Assembly (NCBI RefSeq): GCF_024868665.1
Contig: NC_079912.1
Span: 16,997,673-17,061,672 of the forward strand
Reading direction: 5' to 3'
From: Triplophysa rosa
Taxonomy: Eukaryota > Chordata > Actinopteri > Cypriniformes > Nemacheilidae
Length of the DNA stretch: 64,000 bases
Shown here: piece after piece, positions 1-13,700 of the stretch
Layout: every line of letters begins with the position of its first letter
Numbering within the stretch: the stretch's first letter is position 1
The notes under the pieces: generated by a model
The model's input: the letters and a program-made list of their open reading frames with translations, nothing else
Told to the model about the DNA's origin: nothing
The model's database searches: none
Translations under genes and position numbers: made by a program

Positions 1-974
1 GCTGTCTTTTATCGTTATGCAAGCGCAAGACATCTCAAAAACTAGCAAAAAAAACCAAACGAGCATCCGGGTAATTTTGCAAAATGGATGTCTTTTGTGT
101 ACCTCACTCAGGTGTGTGAATGAGTGTGTTCGACTGCGCAGACCCATCATCGGCATCATCCTACCGCGAGAACGATTCAAAGGGAGCTGTCTCCGTATGC
201 TTTGTAATCGCTCTCGCGGTACTTCGACGTCATGCTGATGGTCTGCGCGGATCACAATGGAAAAGGCAACTGTTAACATCGCTGCTAACTCAGAATGAGA
301 TTGAACTGATTCATTATCATTTATTCACAGAACAAATTACCCAAATACGAAGTCTTACATCACACAGGTCATAGCAATGACGCATTTTGTGACAGTAACG
401 CCGTAAGAGATGAGTACTTCGTCAGACTTCTTTGTCAACACACTCGCGTCATTTACGGATTTGGTGTCTTGCTAAACTGTGATTTCATACCAGTATTACT
501 CCAATAACTTTTCAGAAGTTCCTCATTCATATTAATATTTTTGAAAACTTTTAAAAGTTGAACTTGCCCTCCAGGTTTTACTACCGTGTAAAGCGTTGAG
601 CAATTTTGATCTACATTCTGCAAATGTATCATCATAGATACAGACAGTGTGTATTTCTGCGTGCGTGTGTGCCTACTTAACGTGTGTGTGTCTGTAAACT
701 GAGAGATGGTGTCTCTTATACTCTAACTTAAAACGTCCTTCACCCCATAAAACATCCCACAAATATATGACCTTTAAAGTCTTAGATAACAATTGCACCC
801 TGTCGCCCCCCAACAGATTTCATCATATACATTCATACTACAATGTAAACGATTTACAATTTTCGCTAATAAATCCAGCCAATGAGTTTCACAGCAGCAT
901 GTACACATAAAAGTTTGCAATGGTGCGCCACCTTGTGGTTAAGAAACCCCCTTGAATCAAAAGCACTGCAACAT
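1..974. other. Region downstream of sh3kbp1, no gene seen
   Basis: I see no exon-like sequence here. It holds the hairpin at 130-250 and AT-rich DNA with short GT runs around 660-710. Confidence 0.5.
130..250. repeat. Short fold-back element (hairpin)
   Basis: 163-177 and 206-220 are inverted copies matching at 14 of 15 bases with a 28-base loop. Weaker pairing extends outwards on both sides (TGCGCAGACC near 135, GGTCTGCGCG near 240). Probably a small MITE of unknown family. Confidence 0.5.
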
Positions 975-1721
975 TCTTCAAGTATCTTCATTTTTTAATA
1001 AAATCTGCACACATAATTGCATTTTAGTACATTAAAATATAAAAGTATATATAGAAGATTTAGAAGAAATAACTGAGTCAAGAAAAGAAAATGTGAGTTT
1101 TCTCATTGTCATCACCAACATAAGAGAAACAGAAAAGACGGAAAAGTTTGGAACGTTCCAAATAAACAAGGCCTCTGTGTGGGGTTTGCTGTGCAAGGTG
1201 CGAAACGCACCTTTGCATATAATGACAATAAAAGAAGGCCTCAGAGGCTAAAGAAAAAAAATGTAAGGTGAACAGTATTTAAGTAAAACGCACCAAATTC
1301 TCCTTCATTTGATGTTTTCTCTGATTTACAGTACGTCCAGAGGCAGTACCAGAGAGAGAGAGAGAGTGCTGGGGTAACTGTGTTGTGCAATCTTGTGCAG
1401 AAGACCAGCTAATCCCCATGGCAACCACCATCACCTGTCTCCAGGTGTGGGCCTTCATCATCATTGAGTCACATGACCCACAGTACGGCCACACTCAGGC
1501 AATGGGTGTGTGAATCAGTGACCAGCATAACAGGCAAAAAACAAGCTTCTTAAAAACAAGCACACAAACAAAACTAAAAGTGAATTTGGGTAAACAGTTG
1601 TTTGTTTTTTAAGCAGTTGTTCTGATACGTTTTTGTCCTTTTTTGGCACAGTCTGCTTTGGCTGCGCTCAGAGACGTCAGCCCGATCCTTCATGTCCTTC
1701 ATTCATCCAGCATGCTTGAGT
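975..1721 (-). terminator. sh3kbp1: sh3kbp1 3' UTR with candidate poly(A) signal
   Basis: No AATAAA appears on the minus strand in the 750 bases past the stop; the first usable hexamer is ATTAAA at 994-999. Cleavage would then fall near 975-985. The UTR contains a short GA run around 1352-1367. The end point is inference and could lie further downstream. Confidence 0.4.
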
Positions 1722-1760
1722 TTATTTAGACAGGGATTTCTTAATATGCTCCACTTCCAT
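1722..1760 (-). CDS. sh3kbp1: sh3kbp1 exon 18, C terminus and stop
   Basis: 39 coding bases: [12 protein letters not shown] then TAA, matching human MEVNDIKKALQSK. The acceptor is GTTTCAG. The 3' UTR continues towards lower coordinates. Confidence 0.93.
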   Translation of the reverse strand: MEVEHIKKSLSK

Positions 1761-4700
1761 CTGAAACAGATTACAGAAAAAAGATCATCCATAGTTATAA
1801 TTATGAAAATGAATATGAAATATAAACAAACCATGGTTATTTTCGTTGACTAAAATTAGACTTTTAAAGTCTAAAAAAATGTAAACTATTTAAACATTTC
1901 TGTTTAATATCAGTCAAAGTATTATTTGAAAAACTAAACGAAAATTAGAACTGAAATAACTTTAAGTTGAGGCACTAGAATTATTGACGGAACATAAATA
2001 AAAACTAAAATAAAAAAAGATTTATCTAGCAATATAAAAAAGAAAGTAAATGGCAAAGCACATAAAAATTGCTTAAAATGTAACCTAAAATAACACGAAA
2101 ACAAAAAACACTGCTGTTCTTCTGAAATATTGTATCTTAATATTTTGTCATTTTTATTATTATTATAAGTCACCCTTTATGCTTGTCACTGGGTTTTGCA
2201 AAAATCTTGCAAAAAAGTTAAAAAGTGCTTGTCAACTTTGACAATACAGTATTTAAAGTTTTTTTTTTCATTTTCTGAAAAACAGTAAATTTTTGTTTTT
2301 TTGGAAAGACAGCGACAAAATATAAAAATGAAAGGTAATTTAAAATATGAATAAAACTACAATAAAACAGAATTTTTTATTTGTATCATTTTATAAAATA
2401 TTTGTAAAAAATTGTTCTGTCTGTATTCGACTGTGAAAGACCGAATAATAATAGCAGCACTAGAACAGTATAAATTAAATCGTTTTCAGAACCATTCACC
2501 TTTTTCCCAGCATGCACTTAAAACGCACGAATAAGTAATACGGCTGCTTTTACTATGTAACGCACTGTGATCCACATGTGACCTGTTAAATGTCTCCTCA
2601 CCTGCAATGATATACGAATCCTCTTCTCCTCATCCAGCTCACTAACCAGCTGCTTGATTTCTTGTCTGAGAAAAACAGGTTTGAGAATTACACACTGCCA
2701 TTTACGCACATTTCACGTCCATCAAAAACAAATGGCGGATATCGATCTCTTCCTTGTCTCAAACACCTTTCTATCTCTCTTTCTGTCTACATTACACTGT
2801 GTCTTTCAGTCACCCCCCACCCGGTTCATACTTGTGTTGGCTCTTCATCAGTTCAACGGTTCCTCTCAGCTCTCGTAATTGTGCTCGGAGTTCCTCCAGT
2901 GTGGCGGTACCCTGTTCATTTTTCCCTCTGGCATCGATGGAAGGGGAGCGGGGTCGTAGACTAGCACCGCCCTGCTGGAGAGAAGCTCCACTGGACCCGG
3001 ATGAGGCTGGAATGGTGGGCTTGGGAGGCAAACCTGTTTTCTCAGGTGCCTGTAAAACCCCCCACAAGGTATTAAGACCAATAAAAACACCAATACTCAA
3101 GAGTTTGTATCATCCACATTCGGCCGTTCCACAGGGCCTCAGTCTCCATGTGTACTGTGTGTGTCAACATGTGTGTGAAATTCTTGACTAGGGTGCTCCC
3201 TTGTGGTAGGACAAGGATAGGCATGCAGGGGAAAGGTGGGTGGGGTGACAGGGAGGGGCGGGGCTTACTGTTATCACAGGCACTGCCTTGGGCATCTTCT
3301 TGGAGTTGTCAAGACTTTTGGGAGGGAATGTGTCCTGCTCCTCCTTGTCTCTCCTCTCCTCCTCTGGAGATGGGGAGTCCAGGAGGTCAGGACTTGAGAG
3401 AGAGGACTAAGAAGAAGAAAGAGATTTAAACGACTCACAGAACAACACCCACAGACAGGCAGAGCGGGACAAGCCCACGTGATGGTCACACATAGCAAAC
3501 ACAACAATCATATCTGACGGGTACGTGTAGCTTCACAAATATATGTCGTCAGTTGATTGCGTCTGATAGGTGTGAAAAAACAAATCGATTGTGATTGGCT
3601 TAGCACTCTGATTGGTTGAAGGAACGGTTCACCCAAATGAAAAACTGTCACCCTTATGTTGTTCCAAACTGTTATGACTTCTTATAAAAAAATCATGAAT
3701 TTGAGATCTGAATCAAGTCCAGATTTAGAACAACGTGAGGGTTAGAAAATGACAAAATAACGTTTTGATAGAACATGTTGCATTTAAAAACACCCATATG
3801 ATGCCCATGTGTGCGTGTGTTTTGAGTGAAGACTTACAGACATGAAGATCTGCGACCGTGGCCGTCGGTCCATCACGCGTGGACGCGATGCTGTGGGGTG
3901 GATCAGCTTCTCTGTGGATAAGATGACGGAGTCGAAGTCTTCTACGTCTTCACCCGAGCACAACACAAATATAAACATGAACACACAAGACCACATTCAT
4001 ATGACACAGATACATATGACATCACAAACATCAGCACATCAGACTGAAATCGGACATCTCCAGAAATACAGTGAATGGAATCGAATGATGTGTGAGATGG
4101 ACAGAGAGCTCTGGGTCATGTTGTAATCTCATTAGGAATGGATTATGCCTTATTAGACATGGCAGAGTTATTGTGTATTAAAGGGACTCACCGATATCTA
4201 CAGATTTGTCAGTGGAGACCCGGTCAGCCCCGGTCACACTGCTGTCAGCCTTTGGACTGTCACACCTGTACAATCCATAATACACACAGAGAAGAGTTGA
4301 ATTATAAACACAAATATTAAACAAATGTAGTTGGATATGTCCAATGGCTGGTCAGTAGCGTATTTTGTTGTGGTTTAAGGGATTCTGTTAACACTAGCTT
4401 AGTGGTTTTTGGATATTTTACTGCAAAATTGTTACAAACTGCACCTTTAATTGAAATGCACAATAAGAAAACATGATTTTAGATTTATCTCATTTTGGAA
4501 GCAAACTCTTCATTTAGTCTATAGTTGTTTAAGGCCTGCAGAGAATCACTGTACTGCTGTGTTTGTGAGCGTGTATGTGTGTATTTGTGTGTGAGACTGA
4601 CGGTAGATTGGGCACAGCTGGTCTCTCAGGGCGTTTGGGTGGCAGGGATGACGGTCGATTTAGCGAGCTGTTGTTCTTCGGTGGGAGGGGCTTCTTTGGG

Positions 4701-7700
4701 AGGACAGCTGGAAGGGAGGGCTTCGGAACCTCCGTCAACTTCGTCTCTTCGCCTGTGTGTAAATGATCACCATCATCATCGTTGCGAATGACATCATCAT
4801 CGTTAAAGGTTATAAAATGTCAAGGGCTGGCATGCACGGTTGTTTACAGGAAAGTTGAGAGAAAACATTATTCCAACATCTGTTCGCTTCGTGGAAGCAA
4901 GAAACTTCACACCTCACACACACTAAGCCAATCTACACCTTTTAGAGAAAAGCAGGGTTTACAGCGAATGGTCAAAACAACTGAATTAGATTCGACCGAG
5001 GTAAATGAAAGACCAGCGAAAATGTTTTTTTACCTTTTTCCTCGGCTCTGTGTGGGAGAGATTCAGGTCGTTCTGGTGGAACCTTTTTTACGTCTGTCTT
5101 TTTGTCTGGGAAGAAATACACACAAGGTTCAGTCAAGCTCTGCTGACTCAGAATCAAACTTTCAGCTAAACGGACGTAGCGATGTGGCAAAGCATTTAGG
5201 GATTTGTTCTTATCACTCAACCCAGGTAGCCAAGCGAAATTGTATGGCGAATAAAGTGATGATTTGTACTTTGGGATCCGTGATCTGTAAGACCACAAGA
5301 AGAGATGAAAGAGAAAAGATGAGAAAGAAAAGCAAAGAGAGATGTATTGAGATAAAATGAGACAAGTTACCTGTGATGTGTTTAGTAGTCGGTGCTGCAG
5401 GAGGAGGAGGTTTCTTAGGTCTCTGTAAGCATACACACAGTTAAAACACACATTTTCATGAACACGCTTTTTGGCAATTAAAACCAACACTAAGACATAC
5501 ACAGTTAACCATACACATTCCTCTTATTAAAACCACAATCCCTGTAGGACACCTAAACAACATTTTGTTGTCTAATCATCAGGTAAAGGGTGGGAGGCAA
5601 AGGTACAGGACATAGAGGGCAGTGCGTGTGTGTGTGTGTGTTTCACCACAGCTCGATGGTTCAATCAGAGACTGAGGCCCTCCATCACACAGACAGGAAG
5701 CATCCTGCTGACAACAGCTGGAGTTTGTGTCACAGAGAGAAATAAACGAGATCTCACCTCTTTTTCTACCTCAGGAATGAATAACTTCACAAAGTTGTCT
5801 GGAAAAACTCCCTGTTTGCCATTCATCTCTCCGAGCCACCAACCAGCATCTGCGCAGTCCTGCGCACACACCAATACCAAAACATATTATGCGAACTCAA
5901 GCGGTTATCGTCATTGAGTAAAATTAGATGACCATGTTACACTAGGATGACAGGATGTCCAGTTTTTCTCAGGAAAAAGGAAGTACGATTAAAAACCAGA
6001 CAAAACACTAAAGGCAACTTTTTCAGTCAGGCAACAACAGCCCAAGTGACCAAACGTTCAGATTCTTTGTTTATAAACCTTAGCGTTTTTATTAATGAAA
6101 ATAATGCAGAACCTATCATTTGCACTTATTTTATGTCAATGTTTCTGTTAATGTCAAAGTAGAAATTGGATTTTGAACTCACCTTATTGACAATCGTAAC
6201 AATATCTCCTTCTTTGATTGACAGCTCATCTTTGTTCAGAGCTTCGTATGGGAAAATTACTTTGCAAAACTCCTTTGCTGTAATTGGAACATTTTAGTCA
6301 ATTTTACGTCAATAAACAATTATATAATATTTGCATAAAATTCGAGTACATAAACAAAGCATTCATACAGCCGCGGGAAAATTTAAGGGACCATTTCAAA
6401 ATTATTTTCAGTTTTTCTAAATTTAATATTTATAGGTATGTGTTTAGGTAAAATGATCAGTTTTGTTTCATTCAAATTTCAAATGTAAATATTGTCTCTA
6501 TTTGCATTTATTTGCAGAAAATGAAAACTTGAGAAAGAGGTCAAAATAACAGAAAAGATGCTCATCTTTGTACATACATGTATGTACAAATGTGCAAGTT
6601 CAAAAGTTATTTTTTTATTTGACAACCACGATTTTATCAAGGTTTTCATGCGTCTTGTCATGCTGTCAGTCTTTCACATTGCTGTTGGATGACTTTGTCA
6701 CTCCTGAGGCTTGATTTTGTTGAAATTCAACAGACACTGGACTGGAATGGCCATAATCCATCTAGAAAATTATGATTAAATGAAAATTTGGAATGGTGTC
6801 TTCCTTTTTTCCACGGCCTATACAATCATCTTACCTTTGGCCTTGTTCTCAGGCTCCGCTTTCATGGTTTCCTGGGCAACAGCCGGGGCCACTTTCTTTA
6901 CCATTTGAGGCTGTGGGGCAGAGAGCAATTTTATTCAAATATTCCACTATTCCACAACCTCTGAGGCAACAATTTAAAGTCCCAGCGAAACAAAAAATGA
7001 CAATGCCTATTTTTTCATGAAAAACTGCAGCATTTATTGTAAATAGTTTATCAATGTGGGTCATTCTCTTTATAAATCTTTAGTTGAAAAATGAAAATTC
7101 TGCCATTAATTATCCTAAAGTAGTTTAACATCCCTAGGACCTCAGTTTTTCCCCAGAATGCAAATTAAGGTAGTTTTGGAAGCTTTCTGAGTCCTCCATA
7201 GATTGCAACGCAATCAAACTTCAAAGTGCTGAAAGTACGTAAAGACATTGTAAAATAGTCCACGCGACTCCGGGGGTTCAGTATTAATTAATATAATGTG
7301 ACGAGGATACTTTTTGTGCGCAAACAAACAAAACTAACGACTAAATTCAAAAACTTCTTGATTTGAGTGTTAGTTTCCAGCGCGCGTTCCCGAGAGCCAC
7401 ACGAGAGTGCATCCGGTGTCAGCATCGCTCGACGAATGCGTTGCAATCTATGGAGGAGTCAGAAAGCTTCCAAAACTACCTTCATTTGCGTTCTGGGGAA
7501 AAATGGAGGTCCTAGGGATGTTAAACTACTTGAGGGTGCAGAATTTTCATTTTTGGTCAGAGTTCCCCTTTAAAATCTGAAAATGCACTTCCGTCCTGTA
7601 ATGACTATCCATCTCAGATGACGTATGTTAGACGGCTTGGGCGGAGCATCCATTAACTCCTCCCCTTCAACTGTCAGTCTGCTGCCAGTTCCATTTCAAA

Positions 7701-10700
7701 ATGCAACGCATGTTTTTATACATCCAATCAAATCGTAGAGAAACACGAAAGCCACGCCCACTATTTTTCTCATTCAAAATTCCATTTCACTTGGAAATGC
7801 GTCAAAATTCCGAAGTAAAAACGATCGCAACTTCCGGTTCATGGGGACTGTAAAGGAATGTTCATTCATAATAAAAATAGCATTAATTTAGCTGTTGAAA
7901 AGCTAATGCTTTTATACACGAGGCTGGATTGAAGACAACCAAAAACACTGATCTAGGTCCTTGCAGAAGAGCCCTCTGCAATAATTAACATTAATTTGCA
8001 GCTTTTTATTTTTAGTATTACATGAGTGGTTCAGGGATTATGGGGTAATGTCTGTGCATGGGAGGTGTTGGGCACAAACATGTTGTCCTGGGCCCTGTTA
8101 ATTCAAGTGACAGCTCCGCTTATGTGTGTGAATAGCATACTGTACTTCTGACCGTGTATATCTGGCCTCTTCCCCACGGGGAGCCACAGCCCTTCCACAA
8201 ACATGGCGGGAAATCAATCCAACCCAACATACAACAAGCGCTTTAACACCCCGCGCTCCCCATGTGGCCTTCACACAGACACGCGCACTGTTCAGACAGG
8301 AAAACCCTCCTACCCCACTCTTCCTTCCTTGTTTTTCCCCTCATTTAGAGCCGGCATGATGGAGTCTCTTACAAGCACCATGTGGCGACTAAATGTTAAA
8401 GAGACATAATAGAAACATCACTACAACATCTGATCAACATCTGGCCAGCCGATTCCCTGAGGACGTCTCTTCTCATAGACCTCACATTATCACTGTGAAT
8501 ATACTACAGTGACTTCCAACCCAGAACATTACGTTAGCAGTAAACCAAAGGAAAACATCAACATCACGCCACCTAGAGCGACATGAACCCCGCCTGTCGT
8601 GTTTGACAGTTTTAGCGTCATCAACCTAAACAGAAATATTAAGAAAGAGGTATTATTTACCTTTGTCTCTGTAGAATTAACCAAATGTCCACAAAGAAAT
8701 GACAAAGCAATCTTTCAGAAGCAAACGTCCAGCATGAATACCCACTACTGTCCCGGCTGCAAGAGGAACTTCCAACTAGCTTTCGGTGTAACCACGGTTC
8801 ACTCCCCCCTGAGTCACACAGTGTCTTACAGTCCTACAGTACTTCTGCTTTAAAAGTGCACTGAAGTCTGGAAACCAGAGAGAGAGAGAGAGCGGAAGAG
8901 AGACAGAAAGCGTGGATATGGAAACCATGCTGTGTCGGGGTGTGGTAAATTTGTGTATGGATAAACCCACGGCTTGTAAACGACAGGGAGCATTCCCATT
9001 ATCCAGTGGGCAATTGCTTTGCAAAGGGGAAAATTGTCTATGTTTGTAACAGGAGGAATAGTTCATGACTGGAATATATAATAGTACAGTATACAGTGGA
9101 CCTAAAATGTATTTGGAGATTTCTGGTCGTGGAGTTAAACTGGTGTTCAAATCATTTTAGTGGGTTTTAGTAATCAGTTTGCATAGGTGTCCTAACAGAG
9201 CAAACACAGGTGTAACTTATCACATGAAATATGAAAATCACAAGTCTCACAAGTTTGACAACCAAAAAGTGGTACTTTGAGAAATGCTTGTCTTAAGTTT
9301 GAACAATATGTCAATTGTTTGATAATCTGAAATCAGTCTTCTTACTAACTCCTTTTTGTAAAATGTAATGCTTCAAAGTGTCTTTGTGCTAAATGACTCA
9401 GTGTTATACAATTCTAAGTCACTGCCATATGTATCTACGGGCCAAAGAGACAAAGTGCGGAAGATGTAAACACTTCATTGACAAAGACGTCATGTCTCTG
9501 TGACCGACGGTACCAAACTCTGCTCTGCGTATGTCATTTCCCTTTATACACATGCACACATTTATTAATCTGTTTGAACTGTAATAGTAGTTACTTTGAA
9601 TACTGTTTACTATAGAGCACACTAGAAGCTGCATACAATTATACATAAAACATTTGAAATTTGGAAGCCTCTAGTGGTGAGGTTGTGAATTGCAACCAAC
9701 GGCACACTCCACCGCTCACCCCTCCCTTTCGGAGCACTACGGTGGCTGACACAGAACTAAGATGCCGTCACGTTTTCGCTTCTTTGCTGAAGGAGATAAC
9801 GTATTTACGAAACATGCTCTGTAGAGCAGTTTGTCCGTTTAGGGCTACTGTAGAAACAACATATGCAGATAGAAATAGCTCATTCTAAGGCAATAAAAAC
9901 ACAACACTTCTCTATGTAAGGTCCGTATACACCTCAAAAGACATATGCATGTTAAATTGCATTTCTGTCAATAGATCCTCCAAAAAATGACACACAGCAC
10001 CTTTAAGATTGAACAACATGCAAGTTTCTATGGCTATTTTCATGATGATAAAAGTACCAAGTAATTAAGGGTACATTCATTGAAAACCTAACATATCCAT
10101 TGTTTATAAAATCAACTTTTAATGCAAATTCTAAAATAAATCATGCACGACTTTTCAAGAAGAGAGAAGAGTTAGAATTTAGCAACTTCCTCTTTCCACA
10201 GTCTCACACCTCTGAGCAACAACTCTGTAACAAAAGCCACGCACATACACCAAATGCACTTTTACACCGTTTCAATCGCAACAACCACACATTTGTTTTG
10301 GTCTCTTCAAAGGGACCGACCACAGACTTCTATTGTCTGACCTAATGGCACTTTCTATCCCCTAACCACACCCCTGAAATGTTAATGCATTTTTATATTT
10401 TTAAATCAGCATCATTTAGTATGCCATGTATGTAATGGAGTCTACACAAAATCCCCTGTAACATCATCCTAACAATGAATATACACAAAGAACAAATGAA
10501 TGCAGGAAATTGAAATGTGACCACTAAAGCAAAACGACTGGATGGAGCAAAGCAGGAAGGATGTATGTTGCTCTCTGTGGGATAGAAAGACATGAAGCTT
10601 TTAATGAACAGGAGACTGTGCGGTCAGAGGCAAACTGAACGCAGAGGACCCTGATCCCTTTTGACCAGACCTGACTGTAATTACTGAGGAAAAGAGTCGT

Positions 10701-13700
10701 AAAAATAACTTCAACCCCAGACCAAGGGTCTCGATCTGAAACTACCTGGGGGCCACGAGCCAGGTTCTGTCTTCCATCGAGGGCCAATTGAACTTTGAAC
10801 TATCAACAAATATTGACACGGCTGATACTGATCCATGGAAATCTCTTAAGCCTTACACATAAAACAACACTCTCTGATATTGCATCGCCTTCAAATAGAA
10901 CAGCACAGATTTCAAAAGAAATTCACCTTTTCTGCCTCATTCTCCATGTCCATGGATCGTGGGCGGAGCTTGATGGGTTGGTCTTTGAAGATGTCCCCGA
11001 AGCCAAACCCCCGGACCTTTTTGGGTTGAATCTCAGAGGTCGAAGATACGCTGCCGGTATCGGAGCGTAAACTGATGGAGTCCCCGCCGTCGCTCTCTGA
11101 ACCGGTGCTGTCCTTCATACCTGCACACACAAATGCATTTCAAAGGACGATTCCAAGAGGCTGTCCGTAAGTCTGTCCGTCATCTCTAGTTTTCTCGTAG
11201 TTTAAAATCGGTTGTTTGCTGGGAAATCTATTCCTTAAGTAATAAACTCACTTCAATAAGAGGCGATATATCTTCAATGAAAGCACAAACACATCCATCA
11301 AGAATAAATTCAACAAGACATCCAACCATGAATGCCTGGGACACGGCCTGGTTGGTTATATGAGGGACTGTTTTCAGATATGATGAAGTGAGAATGTGAT
11401 TGATGCAGACTGACTGGTCCTCGTGCTTCTAGAGTCGTCCTGTGGATGAACAACCTCCGTCTCAGCCAACAGCTCTTTAGTGAAGTTAGAGGGGAACATC
11501 CCAGTTTTGCCATTGAGAAAGCCTTCCCACCAGCCCTCCTCCACCTTTGCCATCAAGAGACACACGTTAGAAATGACGAAGTAAGATCTACTTTCAATTG
11601 TTCTTTCATCGGTGTGCACTGACCTCTCCCAGAACCTCAACAACATCTCCGATCTTCAGCTCCAGCTCATCTTCGTTCTGTGGCGTGTAGCTGAAGGAAG
11701 CTTTGCAGCGTCTTTTTCGGATCGCTTCACCTGCAAACAAAACCGCAAAAAAGAAATGCATTGCGTCTTACAATATTGTCTGAGAATAGGGAAGCAGGAG
11801 CATCTTTCACCACTAGGTGTCTCTCTATCCCTGTCAGCTCAGCTCTGACTGGTCACTAGACACACAGGGCTGCACCTCTCACATAAAATCTGACAATAGC
11901 AACCAAAAGTTTCAGTTCTCCAATATGCAAACTCTCTTCACGTTGACTTTTAACATACTCGCAACATTTCAAACACAAAACAAACATGTGACTGTGACTG
12001 CTCTAGATGTGCCAGGGAAACAGAGAGTCTAACCTCACGTCAAAACCCAAATTTGAACAATCAGAGGATTTACTATGGTGCAGTGAAGGTTATAAGCAAA
12101 GATTCCTTAAAGGGACAATTCAAGCAAAAATGAAAATTCTGTCCTCATTTACTCACCCTCAAGTTGTTCCAAATCTGTATACATTTCTTTGTTTAGATGA
12201 TCACAGAGAAAGATATTTGGAAGAATGCTTGTAACCAAACCGCTTTTGGCCACCGTTCACTACCATAGTAGGAAAAATTGCTTTATAAATTTCTTAGCTT
12301 CGTTGAACACAGAAGAAGATATTTTGAAGAATGCAGGAAAGCAAACAGTTCCGAGGCATTTTTCACTACCATTGTCATTTTTCCTACTATGGTAGTCAAT
12401 GGTGGTTACAAGCATTCTTTCAAATATCTATTTAAAGGCTACATAATCTCTACATAGTACAAATCTACACGACACTGTTAAGACAGTGAGTCCCAGTTCC
12501 AGCCTACAGGCTTCAAAGACTATTTTTACAGTTATTTCTCACTCTTCATCTACTCGTAGCAAACCTGACCCAGATCTGCATTTAATAACATCTTTGATCC
12601 GGGGGAACCAAAACTCCAAATCTCCTCTTGTGAGACGATGTCTCTAGGTGTGTTTGTGCAGGAGTCTGTTCTGCTGAATAAGCACTGAATTAGTATTGAA
12701 GACAGAAGGAAGGGTGCGAGCGCACTACCTTTCTTGGCGGGTCTGAGGCTGGGTTCTGATTTCGGGCTGGCACTGCCATTGGACAGGTCTGATTTGGATC
12801 CGGCCAAACTTGACTCTTTTTTAACCTCCTTCTTTGTGTCCTTTTTAATCTCCTTAAAATAAAACAAAACGGAGAGAGACATTTCATTTGACTATTTCTG
12901 CAATTTACAGTACACTGCATAGTATGCAAATTCATAGCATAGAAAGCAGAGATACACTACATCTGCCTAATGTGCAGAATACAACTAGAGAAGCGTGTGG
13001 GACGGAATCCTGTATCCCACCAGGCAATGCACCATTTTTCATTTCCAATGGACGAATCAAGAGTTTGAATTTAAAGGTGCGCTGTCTTTTTTGGGGTAAA
13101 GCGTCTCTTGGTTCACACAGATCTGACTGTCACCGTCACCCTTTCTTAATTTCCTTGATGTTATCTTTCTGCTTTCTGCTTTACTCTCTCTTTCTTGCTC
13201 TTTATCGTCTATTGCTTTGACATGGTCATTTATTTAAAGCAACAAGATCTGCCTTCTGGATGTCTTATTCTTGCAGATTGAGTTTTTTCAGTTTCCAGGT
13301 GGACAAAATGTAACATCCAAATAACCTCACACCAACTACATCATAATATTTTACAAAGCACTGCAATTCCAGATTCTACATCAGGTTTATACATTTACAT
13401 AAATATTACATTTAAAAGTGATCAGACCAGGAAATAAAATAAGACCTGAGTAGTAGACTGAAGTTTCTTTTTGCAAACTCTTGCACTTTATACTGTATGT
13501 GAGTGTGTGAAATATAACAAGCGTGCATGTTAAAGTGCTTGTTTAAGTGATAAAACAAGAGATATTCAGACAGAAAGCTCATGTGGATTTCATCATCCGC
13601 TTGGCAGACCACACAAAATGTAACACACAAACGCGCACACACCTAAATGCAACTAAAATAAACATGTCACAGAAATACTACATCGAAGTAAATCTAAAGC

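Larger units (their letters stand above)
6911..10926. other. sh3kbp1 intron 6
   Basis: 4 kb intron with no exon-like ORF. It holds a fold-back element (7085-7573), a dispersed repeat (9661-10002) and otherwise unassigned DNA, including a GA run near 8880. Confidence 0.6.

Noticed and set aside
4782..5360. 192-codon plus-strand open frame
   Set aside because: It runs antisense through sh3kbp1 exon 11 and its introns, has no domain, and its codon pattern is not gene-like.
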